64,000 bases of DNA. Source: Comamonas granuli NBRC 101663 (GTDB taxonomy: Bacteria > Pseudomonadota > Gammaproteobacteria > Burkholderiales > Burkholderiaceae_C). Positions 35,757 to 44,478 of this stretch are shown in pieces. The notes beneath the pieces are model-generated. The model did no database searches and was not told the DNA's origin. It was given only the letters and a program-made list of their open reading frames with translations. The translations under genes were made by a program, and so were the position numbers. The DNA lies in NCBI RefSeq assembly GCF_000739995.1, contig NZ_BBJX01000005.1, positions 62,001 through 126,000 of the forward strand, written 5' to 3'. Each line of letters opens with the position of its first letter. Position 1 is the first letter of the stretch.

Positions 35757-35783
35757 TCAACGAACCGGGGGCGGGAATGTTCC
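35757..35783 (-). promoter_or_regulatory. ECF-type promoter of the 35211-35693 gene
   Basis: Minus strand: GGAAC (35779-35783), 16-base spacer, CGTTGA (35757-35762). Identical element spacing to the promoters at 37323-37349 and 37827-37853. Predicted start near 35750, giving a 5' leader of about 57 bases. Confidence 0.65.
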
Positions 35784-35813
35784 TTCTTTTTTTGCTCCGC
35801 GCCCGCATGCGGC

Positions 35814-36287
35814 TCAATCGCGGTGCAGCAGCTCCTCCTCCGTGGCTTCCTGCGCATAGCGGCTCAGCAGCAGGTCCATGAGGCGTTGGCGCTGCTGCGC
35901 GTCCAGCACGCTGCGCTCGGCCAGCAACTGTTCGATCACGCGCTGCTGCTGCGCCCCCTGCAGGGCGGCAATGGCGGCCTGTTCGGCATCGATGGCTGCG
36001 CGGTCGGGCTGGGCCGCGAAAATATGCCGCACCAGGGCCTCGCGGCGCTGGCGGATGTCCTGCCAGTTGGCCGTCAGGGCGTGCAGAAAGGGCGTTTCCA
36101 GCTCCTGCCAGCGGGCGCGCTGTTCGGCGCTCAGCTCCAGGTAGTCCGGCAGATGCAGGGGGGCGGGCTGCGCTGCCGGCTGCGCTGGATTGGGGGGCGC
36201 GGCGCGCCACACCAGGGCGGCGACGATGCCCAGGTTCAGCGCCAGCGAGACGGCGAGCAGGTAACGGAGCCAGGGGGTGCGGTTCAT
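35814..36287 (-). CDS. Spy/ZraP-like periplasmic stress protein
   Basis: 157 residues. An N-terminal membrane anchor or signal helix (residues about 8-28) is followed by an all-helical domain rich in Gln, Arg and Leu, with LELSAEQRARWQELETPF and LLAERSVLDAQQRQRLMDLLL. This matches the Metal_resist/LTXXQ (periplasmic heavy-metal sensor, Spy/CpxP-like) pattern. Such proteins act as chaperones or metal-binding signal modulators. It overlaps the anti-sigma gene by four bases (ATGA) and is the last gene of the sigma operon. Confidence 0.83.
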   Translation of the reverse strand: MNRTPWLRYLLAVSLALNLGIVAALVWRAAPPNPAQPAAQPAPLHLPDYLELSAEQRARWQELETPFLHALTANWQDIRQRREALVRHIFAAQPDRAAIDAEQAAIAALQGAQQQRVIEQLLAERSVLDAQQRQRLMDLLLSRYAQEATEEELLHRD

Positions 36288-36736
36288 GGCATTCCTTTCG
36301 GCAGGCGGCAAAGTTCGGCGGCGGCGCACAGGCCGCCCGGCGGTACCGGATCGAAGACCCGCACCATGGCGGCACGCGGGGCGGTGGCGGCGCTGCCGCC
36401 CGCCAGCAGCAGGCTGCCGAGCCACACGCCGGAGACCAGCGCCAGGCCAGCGGCCAGACCGGCTGGTATCCAACCGGGCCCGCCCCACAGCGCGGGCCAG
36501 GGGCGCTGGCGGCGCCGCGGCGGGCGCTGCAGGCGGCCCTCCAGGCGGGAGGCGAGGTCGAAGCCCAGCGTGGGCGAGGGCAGGGCGTGCAAATCGTGGC
36601 GCAGGGCCTGCAAGGCCGTCAGTTGCCGCTGGCAGACGGGACAGCCCTGCAGGTGCTGCTCGAAGCGGGCGTGTTCGCGCGGTGCGAGCGCCTGGTCGAT
36701 ATAGGCGGACAGTTCATCGTGGCGGGGGCAGATCAT
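36284..36736 (-). CDS. Zinc-finger anti-sigma factor
   Basis: 150 residues. N-terminal zinc-binding anti-sigma (zf-HC2/ZAS) domain with His31-region HARFEQHLQGCPVCQRQ (H-X-rich, then C-X2-C), followed by a single membrane helix (about residues 90-112, WIPAGLAAGLALVSGVWLG) and a short periplasmic part. It should sequester the ECF sigma encoded immediately upstream. GGAGGAAA ribosome-binding site seven bases before ATG 36736. 14-base gap to the sigma gene. Confidence 0.9.
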   Translation of the reverse strand: MICPRHDELSAYIDQALAPREHARFEQHLQGCPVCQRQLTALQALRHDLHALPSPTLGFDLASRLEGRLQRPPRRRQRPWPALWGGPGWIPAGLAAGLALVSGVWLGSLLLAGGSAATAPRAAMVRVFDPVPPGGLCAAAELCRLPKGMP

Positions 36737-36750
36737 GGCATTTCCTCCGG

Positions 36751-37308
36751 TCAGCGCGGCATTTTGTCCAACAGGCTGGCGCGCGCACGGGCGATGCGCG
36801 ATTTGACGGTGCCCAGGCTGATGTCCAGCACCGTGGCGATGTCCTCGTAGGACAGGTCTTCGATCTCCCGCAGCAGCAGGATTTCGCGGTGCTCGGTGGG
36901 CAGCCGGGCCAGGGCCCGCTCCAGGCCCCGCAGGCTTTGCGTGGTCTCCAGCGTTGCATCCGGGCCCGGGCCAGGGTCGGCAAGGCCGTGCTCCTGTTCC
37001 TCGTCCAGCGCCACGAACTCGACCCGCTTGCCGCGCCGCAGCCAGTCGAAGGCCTGGTTGCGTGCAATGCGGAACAGCCAGGTCGTGAACTGCGCCTCGG
37101 GCTGCCAGCGCGCCAGGGCCTGGTAGGCGCTCAGAAAGGTCTCCTGCGTCAGCTCCAGGGCATCGTCGGGGGAGCGCGTGAGCCGCAGCAGGAACCGGTA
37201 GATGCGGTCCTGGTAGCGCGTCACCAGCTCCGAGAACGCGGCCACCTCGCCCTGCCGGGCACGGGCGAGGCACTCGCTGTCATCGAGGTGGCGCAGAAGG
37301 GTTCGCAT
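36751..37308 (-). CDS. ECF sigma factor (RpoE-like)
   Basis: 185 residues with region 2 (EFSELVTRYQDRIYRFLLRL-like AFSELVTRYQDRIYRF, DALELTQETFLSAYQAL, FTTWLFRIARNQAFDWLRR) and region 4 (LPTEHREILLLREIEDLSYEDIA, GTVKSRIARARASL) intact. No long extensions. ATG 37308 fits the domain start; a TTG at 37326 would add six residues. Its own promoter is a GGAAC-N16-CGTTGA element so close to the start that the transcript would have little or no leader. Operon: sigma, anti-sigma, Spy-like. Confidence 0.95.
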   Translation of the reverse strand: MRTLLRHLDDSECLARARQGEVAAFSELVTRYQDRIYRFLLRLTRSPDDALELTQETFLSAYQALARWQPEAQFTTWLFRIARNQAFDWLRRGKRVEFVALDEEQEHGLADPGPGPDATLETTQSLRGLERALARLPTEHREILLLREIEDLSYEDIATVLDISLGTVKSRIARARASLLDKMPR

Positions 37309-37322
37309 GGCGGTTGCCCATG

Positions 37323-37349
37323 TCAACGAATGGGGCGCGCCAAAGTTCC
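37323..37349 (-). promoter_or_regulatory. ECF-type promoter of the sigma operon (autoregulation)
   Basis: Minus strand: GGAAC (37345-37349; GGAACTT as in RpoE-type -35), 16-base spacer, CGTTGA (37323-37328). Predicted transcription start falls within about 10 bases of the ATG at 37308. Confidence 0.65.
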
Positions 37350-37439
37350 ATCTTTTTGCGCGCCGCTGAACCGCAAGAATACCGATGGTCTGGCCATGTC
37401 TGCTCTCGGGGGCGGGCGCGAGGCGGCGGCGTGCGGGTT

Positions 37440-37769
37440 TCAGCCCAGGTTGCCGGTGGCAATGCTATGGGCGCGCTGGGCGGCCTCGGCCTGAACCTGC
37501 ACTGCGCTGCGGCTCACGGCAGACGTTGCGTCAAGCACGGGCCGCGCGTTGTCATTCTGGCGGTGGGGTGCGGCCAGGATGGCTTCCGCGCGCACGGCAG
37601 CGCGGTCGCGGTGCGACGCAAAGCCCGCCTCGAAGTCCAGGCCGTAGAGGTTGCCTTGGCGCGCGGCGGAGTGCGCAGGCGCATCGCCAGAGGTGTGGGG
37701 AGCAGCCGCGAACGCAGACAGCGGGGCGGCAATGGCAAGGGCGCTCAGAAGAAGACGGAAGGATGGCAT
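37440..37769 (-). CDS. Small secreted protein of unknown function, ECF-regulated
   Basis: 109 residues. Sec signal peptide (LLLSALAIAAPLSAFAAAP, cleavage near residue 22). Mature part is short, Ala/His/Arg-rich and shows the weak pattern RAAVRAEAILAAPHRQND and SAVQVQAEAAQRAHSIATGNLG, reminiscent of small Burkholderiales secreted proteins (DUF4148-like) but not certain. Promoter matches the ECF consensus with the same spacing as two neighbours. Confidence 0.75.
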   Translation of the reverse strand: MPSFRLLLSALAIAAPLSAFAAAPHTSGDAPAHSAARQGNLYGLDFEAGFASHRDRAAVRAEAILAAPHRQNDNARPVLDATSAVSRSAVQVQAEAAQRAHSIATGNLG

Positions 37770-37826
37770 GGGAGTTTCCAGAAGTTGCAGGGAGTGGGGT
37801 CCGGCATGCGCCGGGCCTTGCTTGCT

Positions 37827-37853
37827 TCAACGTGGAAAACCCTGAATTGTTCC
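37827..37853 (-). promoter_or_regulatory. ECF-type promoter of the 37440-37769 gene
   Basis: Minus strand: GGAAC (37849-37853), 16-base spacer, CGTTGA (37827-37832). Downstream bases (AGCAAGCAAGG) resemble those after the promoter at 35757 (AGACAGCAAGG). Confidence 0.65.
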
Positions 37854-37873
37854 CGCCATGCCCGCGCCCGGCC

Positions 37874-40800
37874 TCAACCAATGGTCATCAGGCTGGCATT
37901 GCCGCCGGCGGCTGCCGTGTTCACGCTCACCGAGCGCTCGTGCACCAGGCGCTCCAGGGGCACGGTGCTGTCACCCGGGCGCAAGCCGGTCACGCCCACG
38001 ATGGGGCCGGGGCGTTGCGCCACGGACTGGCACACCGCGCGCAGGGCGTCTGCGCTGCCATGGTGCAGCACGGCGTCGAACCAGACGCTGTCCTGCTGCC
38101 AATCGGCGGCCAGCGACACATGCTCCTGCAGCGCGGCGGGCAATGCGTCGCGCAGACCTGCGTGCGCTGCGCTCCACACGGCCTGGCCGCCCGCAGCGAG
38201 CACGGCGGCCAGTTGCACCAGCAGGTCGGCGTCCTGGTCGGCCAGGCACAGCACGCGGGCGCGCGCCAGCACGCGATAGGTGTTGCTCTCGCCCGTGGGC
38301 CCCGGCAGGGCCAGCGTGGTGCCGCTGGGGGTCTCGCGGCCCAGGCGCTCGCAGGCGGATGCGAGGGCGCCGTCCTGGCGCTGCAGGGCCCAGGTGTGCA
38401 GGGCCTGCAGGGCCGGTGGCTGCTCTTGCGCGGCCTGGCCGCCGGCCTGCAGGCGCTGCACCAGCGCCCCGGCGGGGTAGCGCGCGAGCAGGCGCAGCAG
38501 GTACATGGGGCCGCCCGCCTTGGGGCCGGTGCCCGAGAGGCCTTCGCCGCCAAAGGGCTGCACGCCCACCACGGCGCCCACCATGTTGCGGTTGACGTAG
38601 ATGTTGCCTGCGTGGGCCTGCTCCAGCACCTGGGCGATGGTTTCGTCGATGCGCGTGTGCAGGCCCAGGGTCAGGCCGTAGCCGGTGGCGCTGATCTGCT
38701 GCATCAGGCGCGGCAGGTCCTTGCGTGCATAGCGCACCACGTGCAGCACGGGACCAAAGACCTCGCGCTGCAGTTCGCCGAGGTGCTCGATCTCGATCAG
38801 CGTGGGCGGCACGAAGGTGCCATGCTCCGTGCCTGCCTGCGCCGGGGCCTGGTACACGCGCCGGCCCTGGGCGCGCAGGCGCTCGATGTGGCCGAGGATG
38901 CTCTTCTGGGCCTCGGCGTCGATCACCGGGCCCACGTCGGTGCGCAGCGCATCGGGCCGGCCCACGCGCAGCTCGCCCATGGCGCCCTGCAGCATGGCCA
39001 CGATGCGCTCGGCCGCCTCCTCCTGCACGCACAGCACGCGCAGGGCCGAGCAGCGCTGTCCGGCGCTGTCGAAGGCCGAGGCCACCGCGTCGCCCACCAC
39101 CTGCTCGGCCAGGGCCGAGGAGTCCACGATCATGGCGTTCTGGCCGCCGGTCTCGGCGATCAGCGTGATGGGCTGGCCGGCAGCGTCCAGCCGCCCGGCC
39201 AGCGTGCGCTGCAGAATGTGCGCAACTTCGGTGGAGCCGGTGAACACCACGCCCATGGTGCGCGCATCGGCCACCAGGCGCGCGCCCACGCTCTCGCCCT
39301 GGCCGGGCAGCAATTGCACGGCGGCGCGCGGCACACCTGCCTGCCACAGGGTGCGCACGGCCTGGGCGGCGACCAGCGGCGTCTGCTCCGCCGGCTTGGC
39401 CAGCACCACGTTGCCCGCGGCCAGGGCGGCGGCCACCTGGCCCATGAAGATGGCGAGCGGGAAGTTCCAGGGGCTGATGCAGACCACCGGCCCCAGCGGG
39501 AGGTGGGTGCTGTTGTCGAAATCGCTGCGCGCCTGGGCGGCGTAGTAGCGCAAGAAGTCCACGGCCTCGCGCACCTCGGCCACGGCGTTGGCCGCGGTCT
39601 TGCCGGCTTCGCGCATCAGCAGGCCCAGAAGCTGGGGCATCTGCGCCTCCAGCAGGTCGGCGGCGCGCAGCAGGGCCGCGGCACGCTCGGCCGGCGCCGT
39701 GGCGGCCCAGTGTGGCGCGGCCTGCGCGGCCCAGGCCAGGGCCTGGTCCACTTCTGCGGGAGTGGCTTCCTGCACCTGGCCCACCAGGTCGCGCTGGTCG
39801 GCAGGGTTGCGCACGGGCACGGTGGCGGCGGGTGGCGTGTCCTGGGCCAGCAGGGGGCCGGCGTGCCAGGGGTGGGCGGCGCTTTGCGCCAGTTGCGCGG
39901 CCAGTTCGTCCAGCACCTGCTCGCTGGCCAGGTCCAGGCCGCGCGCATTGGCGCGCTCGCTGCCATAGAGCTGCAGGGGCAGGGGGATGCGTGGGTGCGG
40001 CAGGCCGGCGCTGCCCTCGGCCTGGGCGGCCTGCAGCACGGCGGCCACGGGGTTTTGCACCAGGTCTTCCAGGGCGATGCTGGGGTCGGCGATGCGGTTG
40101 ACGAAGGAGGTGTTGGCGCCGTTCTCCAGCAGGCGGCGCACCAGGTAGGCGAGCAGGGTTTCGTGCGTGCCCACGGGGGCGTAGATGCGGCAGGGACGGC
40201 CCAGCTTGCCGGCGGCCACGGCGCCCACCACCTGTTCATACAGCGGTTCGCCCATGCCGTGCAGGCACTGGAATTCGTACTGGCCGGCGTAGTAGTTGTG
40301 GCCCGCCAGGTGGTAGATGGCGGCCAGCGTGTGCGCGTTGTGCGTGGCGAACTGGGGGTAGATGGCCTCGGGGGCGGCCAGCAGCTTGCGCGCGCAGGCG
40401 AGGTAGGACACGTCGGTGTGCACCTTGCGCGTGTACACGGGGTAGTCGGCCAGGCCATCGACCTGGGCGCGCTTGATCTCGCTGTCCCAGTACGCGCCCT
40501 TGACCAGGCGCACCATGAGGCGGCGCTGCGTGCGGCGGGCCAGGTCCACGCAGAAGTCGATCACGCAGGGGCAGCGCTTCTGGTAGGCCTGGATGACGAA
40601 GCCGATGCCGTTCCAGCCCTGCAGGCTGGGCGCGTGGCACAGGCGTTCGAGCAGGTCCAGCGAGATTTCCAGGCGCTCGGTTTCCTCGGCGTCGATGTTC
40701 AGGCCGATGTCGTACTGGCGTGCCAGTTCGGTCAGGCGCAGCACGCGCGGGTAGAGCTCGTCCATCACGCGCTCCCACTGCGCCCGGCTGTAGCGCGGGT

Positions 40801-41581
40801 GCAGGGCCGAGAGCTTGATGGAGATGCCCGGGCCTTCGTAGATGCCGCGCCCGTTCGAGGCCTGGCCGATGGCGTGGATGGCCTGCTCGTAGGACTGGTA
40901 GTAGCGCGCCGCATCCTCGCTGGTGAGGGCAGCCTCGCCCAGCATGTCGTAGGAGTAGCGAAAGCCCTCGGCCTCCATCTTGCGTGCGTTGGCCAGCGCC
41001 TCGGCGATGGTCTCGCCCGTGACGAACTGCTCGCCCATCATGCGCATGGCCATGTCCACGCCCTTGCGGATCAGCGGCTCGCCGCCCCTGCCGATGAGGC
41101 GCCCCAGCGATGCCGAGAGACTGCCCTCGCTGTGCGTGGCGGTGAGCTTGCCCGTGAGCAGCAGGCCCCAGGTGGCCGCGTTGACGAACAGCGAGGGGCT
41201 CTTGCCCAGGTGGTTCTCCCACTGGCCGTTGCTGATCTTGTCGCGGATCAGCGCGTCGCGCGTCGCCGCGTCGGGAATGCGCAGCAGCGCCTCGGCCAGG
41301 CACATCAGCGCCACGCCTTCCTGCGAGGACAGGGCGAACTCCTGCAGCAGCCCCTGCACGATGCCGGCGCGACCCGCCGAGGCCTTGCGCTGGCGCAGCG
41401 TGCCGGCGATGCGCAGGGCCAGGGCCTGGACGGCCTCGTCCTTGTCCTGCGGCAGGCGGGCCTGCTCCAGCAGCGGCGCCAGGGCCTGGGGCTCGGGGAT
41501 GCGGCAGGCGGCGGTGATGGCCGCGCGCAGCGGCGTGGCGCTGGCGGCACGGGGGGCAAAGTCGGCAAAGGGCTGTGTCAT
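37874..41581 (-). CDS. putA: Bifunctional proline dehydrogenase / L-glutamate gamma-semialdehyde dehydrogenase
   Basis: 1235-residue PutA, oxidising proline to glutamate with FAD and NAD. Proline dehydrogenase barrel (about residues 120-480; GPGISIKLSALHPRYS, AEETERLEISLDLLERL, RLVKGAYWDSEIK, YEFQCLHGMGEPLY) then the aldehyde dehydrogenase (about 570-1020; SPWNFPLAIFMGQVAAALAAGN, ETGGQNAMIVDSSAL, catalytic Cys844 in AGQRCSALR) and a C-terminal domain. The ribbon-helix-helix DNA-binding domain of trifunctional PutA is absent: the protein starts with PutA arm residues. Regulation is therefore likely by the divergent Lrp-type gene. ATG 41581 gives the natural N-terminus. Confidence 0.97.
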   Translation of the reverse strand: MTQPFADFAPRAASATPLRAAITAACRIPEPQALAPLLEQARLPQDKDEAVQALALRIAGTLRQRKASAGRAGIVQGLLQEFALSSQEGVALMCLAEALLRIPDAATRDALIRDKISNGQWENHLGKSPSLFVNAATWGLLLTGKLTATHSEGSLSASLGRLIGRGGEPLIRKGVDMAMRMMGEQFVTGETIAEALANARKMEAEGFRYSYDMLGEAALTSEDAARYYQSYEQAIHAIGQASNGRGIYEGPGISIKLSALHPRYSRAQWERVMDELYPRVLRLTELARQYDIGLNIDAEETERLEISLDLLERLCHAPSLQGWNGIGFVIQAYQKRCPCVIDFCVDLARRTQRRLMVRLVKGAYWDSEIKRAQVDGLADYPVYTRKVHTDVSYLACARKLLAAPEAIYPQFATHNAHTLAAIYHLAGHNYYAGQYEFQCLHGMGEPLYEQVVGAVAAGKLGRPCRIYAPVGTHETLLAYLVRRLLENGANTSFVNRIADPSIALEDLVQNPVAAVLQAAQAEGSAGLPHPRIPLPLQLYGSERANARGLDLASEQVLDELAAQLAQSAAHPWHAGPLLAQDTPPAATVPVRNPADQRDLVGQVQEATPAEVDQALAWAAQAAPHWAATAPAERAAALLRAADLLEAQMPQLLGLLMREAGKTAANAVAEVREAVDFLRYYAAQARSDFDNSTHLPLGPVVCISPWNFPLAIFMGQVAAALAAGNVVLAKPAEQTPLVAAQAVRTLWQAGVPRAAVQLLPGQGESVGARLVADARTMGVVFTGSTEVAHILQRTLAGRLDAAGQPITLIAETGGQNAMIVDSSALAEQVVGDAVASAFDSAGQRCSALRVLCVQEEAAERIVAMLQGAMGELRVGRPDALRTDVGPVIDAEAQKSILGHIERLRAQGRRVYQAPAQAGTEHGTFVPPTLIEIEHLGELQREVFGPVLHVVRYARKDLPRLMQQISATGYGLTLGLHTRIDETIAQVLEQAHAGNIYVNRNMVGAVVGVQPFGGEGLSGTGPKAGGPMYLLRLLARYPAGALVQRLQAGGQAAQEQPPALQALHTWALQRQDGALASACERLGRETPSGTTLALPGPTGESNTYRVLARARVLCLADQDADLLVQLAAVLAAGGQAVWSAAHAGLRDALPAALQEHVSLAADWQQDSVWFDAVLHHGSADALRAVCQSVAQRPGPIVGVTGLRPGDSTVPLERLVHERSVSVNTAAAGGNASLMTIG

Positions 41582-41648
41582 GGTGCGGCTCTCGTGGAAT
41601 GGACCTGGTACGGGCATGCGGTGGCGCGATCATGCGGTGAATTCGGAT

Positions 41649-41677
41649 GAATTAATATCCAAAAATTACACGATCAA
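41649..41677 (-). promoter_or_regulatory. putA promoter overlapping a dyad
   Basis: Minus strand: TTGATC (41672-41677), 17-base spacer, TAATTC (41649-41654). A GGAT-N8-ATCC dyad with AT-rich core (about 41645-41660) overlaps the -10 and is a candidate site for the Lrp-type regulator. Confidence 0.5.
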
Positions 41678-41695
41678 CCGAATAAATGTCTGCAT

Positions 41696-42169
41696 ATGTC
41701 AGAACAAATAAATGATCTGGATCGTATCGACCGCCGGATTCTGGAAATCCTGCAGGACGACGGCCGCATCTCCAACCTCAAGCTCGCCGACAGCGTGGCG
41801 CTCTCGCCCACGGCGGTGCTTGCGCGCGTGCAGCGCCTCACGCGCGAGGGCTACATCGTGGGCTACGAGGCGCGGCTCAATCCGCTCAAGCTCGGCGCCG
41901 GCATGCTGGTGTTCGTCGAGGTGCTGCTCGACCGCACCACGCCCAATGTGTTCGAGCAGTTCAAGGCCGCCGTGCAGGTGCGTCCGGAAATCATGGAGTG
42001 CCACATGGTGGCGGGCGGCTTCGACTACCTGCTCAAGACGCGCACGGCCGACATGAACGCCTACCGCGAGTTTGCCGGCGCCGTGCTGTGGCAGTTGCCC
42101 GGCGTGCGCGAGACGCGCACCTACGCGGTGATGGAGGAGGTCAAGCACAGCACGCGCCTGCCGCTGTGA
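41696..42169 (+). CDS. Lrp/AsnC-family regulator, probable proline-responsive PutR type
   Basis: 157 residues. N-terminal AsnC HTH ([40 protein letters not shown], in parts) and C-terminal RAM ligand-binding domain ([27 protein letters not shown]). Divergent from putA with a 114-bp AT-rich intergenic region, the arrangement of PutR in proteobacteria whose PutA lacks a DNA-binding domain. No clear Shine-Dalgarno precedes ATG 41696. Confidence 0.92.
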   Translation: MSEQINDLDRIDRRILEILQDDGRISNLKLADSVALSPTAVLARVQRLTREGYIVGYEARLNPLKLGAGMLVFVEVLLDRTTPNVFEQFKAAVQVRPEIMECHMVAGGFDYLLKTRTADMNAYREFAGAVLWQLPGVRETRTYAVMEEVKHSTRLPL

Positions 42170-42219
42170 TGCCGCGGCCGCTATCATCGGGCCGTCGCAT
42201 CCAGCCAAGGAGAGAAACC

Positions 42220-42516
42220 ATGCGTGCATTTCCCGGTGTTGCCGCAGCCCTGCTGTGCGCCCTGGCGGCGCAGCAGGCTGCCGCCAGTTGCTATGTGATC
42301 TACGGGGCGGACGGCCAGGTGCTGTACCGCTCGGTCGAACCGCCGGTCGATCTCTCCCTGCCGCTGCACCAGACGCTGCCGCAGGCCGCGCCCGGCGGCA
42401 GGCTGGTGTTTACGCTGGACGACCATGGCTGCGAGGCCGAAATCAACCGCCTGGCGACCCGGCGCACCGCGCCTGCTGCGCCGCCTGCACCCGCGCAAAG
42501 CCCCGCCAAGGGCTGA
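42220..42516 (+). CDS. Small secreted hypothetical protein
   Basis: 98 residues. Sec signal peptide ([14 protein letters not shown], cleavage near residue 23), then [24 protein letters not shown] and a Pro/Ala-rich tail. Two cysteines in the mature form. AAGGAGAG ribosome-binding site. No family recognised; similar short proteins with the CYVIY-x-YR pattern appear common in Comamonadaceae, which is recollection only. Ends 26 bases before rlmD. Confidence 0.8.
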   Translation: MRAFPGVAAALLCALAAQQAAASCYVIYGADGQVLYRSVEPPVDLSLPLHQTLPQAAPGGRLVFTLDDHGCEAEINRLATRRTAPAAPPAPAQSPAKG

Positions 42517-42542
42517 GGCCCGGGCCTGAGACAATCAGGGGC

Positions 42543-44012
42543 ATGAGCGAACATTCCAGCCTCCCTCCCGACCTCGACATCCCGCCCGCCAGCGCCCCGG
42601 CCCTGCCCGAGGGGCAGTTGCTCGTGCAGGCGCTCAACCTCGACGCCCAGGGCGTGGCGCGCCGCGCCGACGGCAAGGTCGTGTTCATCGACGGGGCGCT
42701 GCCCACCGAGCGCGTGAGCGTGCGCGTCGAGCGCCGCAAGAACCAGTGGGAGCAGGCCAGCCTCACCGACATCCACCACGAATCGGCCTTGCGCGTGCAC
42801 CCGCGCTGCCCGCATTTCGGCCTGCACGCGGGCGCCTGTGGCGGCTGCAAGATGCAGCACCTGGACATGGCCGGCCAGGTGGCCGTCAAGCAGCGCGTGC
42901 TCGAAGACAACCTCTGGCACCTGGGCAAGGTGCGCGCCGAGACGCTCTTGCGCCCCATCGAGGGGCCGTCCTGGGGCTACCGCTACCGTGCGCGCCTGTC
43001 GGTGCGCCATGTGCTCAAGAAGGGCGTGGTGCTGGTGGGCTTTCACGAGCGCAAGAGCCGCTACATCGGCGACATGCAGGTCTGCCCCATCCTGCCGCCG
43101 CACGTGAGCGCCCTGCTGCTGCCGCTGCGTGCGCTCATCGGCAGCCTGCAGGCGCGCGACACCTGCCCGCAGATCGAGCTGGCCTGCGGCGACAGCGTGA
43201 CCGCCCTGGTGCTGCGCCACCTCGAGCCCCTGAGCGCGCACGACCTGGCGCTGCTGCGCGCCTTTGCCGCCACGCACGGCGTGCAGTGGTGGCTGCAGCC
43301 CAAGGGGCCGGACACGGTGCGCCTGCTCGATGAAGGCGGCGCGCCGCTGGCCTACGGCCTGCCCGAGTTCGGCATCACCATGCCGTTCCGGCCCACGGAT
43401 TTCACCCAGGTCAACCCGCACATCAACCGCGTGCTGGTGGCGCGCGCGCTGCGCCTGCTGGACGTGCAGGCGCACGAGCGCGTGATCGACTGGTTCTGCG
43501 GCCTGGGCAATTTCACGCTGCCGCTGGCCACGCAGGCGCGCGCGGTGCTGGGCATCGAGGGCAGCGAGGCGCTGGTCGCGCGTTCACGCGAAAATTATGC
43601 GTTCAACAATGCCCAAAGGCCCGCGGGGCAAGCGCTGGCAGCTACTACATTCGTAGCGCGCAACCTGTTTGAGATGACGCCGGAGATGCTGCTCGCCGAT
43701 GGCGTGGCCGACAAGTGGCTGGTGGACCCGCCGCGCGAGGGCGCCTTCGCGCTTGCCAAGGCCCTGGCCGACATCGAGCAGGCCCGCCGCGGCGCCGAGG
43801 GCGCGCCGCCCCTGCCGGCCGGTGCGCAGCACTGGACGCCGCCGCGGCGCATCGTCTACGTGAGCTGCAACCCGGCCACACTGGCGCGCGACGCCGGCCT
43901 GCTGGTGCACCAGGCGGGCTACCGCTGCACGGCCGCGGGCATGGTCAACATGTTTCCGCACACCGCGCATGTGGAGAGCATGGCGGTGTTCGAGCGGAAG
44001 GCTGTGGCCTAA
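42543..44012 (+). CDS. rlmD: 23S rRNA (uracil-1939-C5)-methyltransferase
   Basis: 489 residues. TRAM domain at the N-terminus ([33 protein letters not shown], in part), 4Fe-4S cysteines [14 protein letters not shown] and a later Cys in MQVCPIL, SAM motif [14 protein letters not shown], and catalytic motifs LVDPPREG and [12 protein letters not shown]. An interspersed repeat (43608-43657) lies in frame between RENYAFNNA and [10 protein letters not shown], adding about ten residues in a variable surface loop. Start at ATG 42543. Confidence 0.95.
   Translation: MSEHSSLPPDLDIPPASAPALPEGQLLVQALNLDAQGVARRADGKVVFIDGALPTERVSVRVERRKNQWEQASLTDIHHESALRVHPRCPHFGLHAGACGGCKMQHLDMAGQVAVKQRVLEDNLWHLGKVRAETLLRPIEGPSWGYRYRARLSVRHVLKKGVVLVGFHERKSRYIGDMQVCPILPPHVSALLLPLRALIGSLQARDTCPQIELACGDSVTALVLRHLEPLSAHDLALLRAFAATHGVQWWLQPKGPDTVRLLDEGGAPLAYGLPEFGITMPFRPTDFTQVNPHINRVLVARALRLLDVQAHERVIDWFCGLGNFTLPLATQARAVLGIEGSEALVARSRENYAFNNAQRPAGQALAATTFVARNLFEMTPEMLLADGVADKWLVDPPREGAFALAKALADIEQARRGAEGAPPLPAGAQHWTPPRRIVYVSCNPATLARDAGLLVHQAGYRCTAAGMVNMFPHTAHVESMAVFERKAVA
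43608..43657. repeat. Interspersed hairpin repeat, copy F (inside rlmD)
   Basis: Minus-oriented: GCTACGAATGTAGTAGCTGC then CAGCGCTTGCC and GGGCCTTTGGG on the minus strand. Second stem arm degenerate. In frame in rlmD. Confidence 0.75.
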
Positions 44013-44013
44013 C

Positions 44014-44352
44014 TCAGGCGCCTTCGTCCTGGGTGCTGTCGCGCTTGTCTGCCGTGGCCGGCCGGGCCGAGGGCGTGACGGTCGAGGGCGTGCCCTCGAT
44101 CTTGTTCTCGCGCATGTACTGGTCCATGTCCTTCCAGCCCGCGAAGATGGCCGCCTTGTTGGCCTTGGGGTTGAGGGCGTAGCAGTCCTCGGGGCCGCGC
44201 AGCGCATGGCGGCAGGCGCCGCCAATGGCCTTGGCCTCCTCCTCGCGCTGCGCAATGCGCGGGTCCGGGCCCAGGCCGGGAATGGACTGGAGCTGGTCGC
44301 AGCCCGCCAGGAGCATGGCCAGGGCCAGGGCGAGGGAGAGGCGTGGTGGCAT
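44014..44352 (-). CDS. Putative lipoprotein
   Basis: 112 residues from ATG 44352. Lipobox LLAGC after a hydrophobic core (residues about 4-18). Mature part contains an acidic/Arg-rich segment and CRHALRGPEDCYAL, two cysteines that could form a disulfide, and ends in a Thr/Pro/Asp-rich tail. No domain recognised. Tail-to-tail with rlmD, one base apart. An earlier in-frame ATG at 44382 would add ten residues before the signal peptide. Confidence 0.75.
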   Translation of the reverse strand: MPPRLSLALALAMLLAGCDQLQSIPGLGPDPRIAQREEEAKAIGGACRHALRGPEDCYALNPKANKAAIFAGWKDMDQYMRENKIEGTPSTVTPSARPATADKRDSTQDEGA

Positions 44353-44429
44353 GTCGGAATGGTGTGCAGGCTTGACCTTCATTATCGGCTGCTGCGCGCG
44401 CGGATTGAGCCTGCCCGTGCCTGCCCATG

Positions 44430-44453
44430 AAAAAGGGCCCCTGGCGGGGCCCT
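44430..44453 (-). terminator. Terminator after the Bax-inhibitor-1 gene
   Basis: Minus strand: 8-bp stem AGGGCCCC/GGGGCCCT (loop GCCA, 44434-44453) followed by TTTT. Confidence 0.85.
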
Positions 44454-44478
44454 GGAGGCAGAGCGCGGGGCGCGGGCT

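Noticed and set aside
37385-41650. 1421-codon plus-strand frame opposite putA
   Set aside because: Mirror of PutA; no recognisable domain, while both PutA active sites are on the minus strand.
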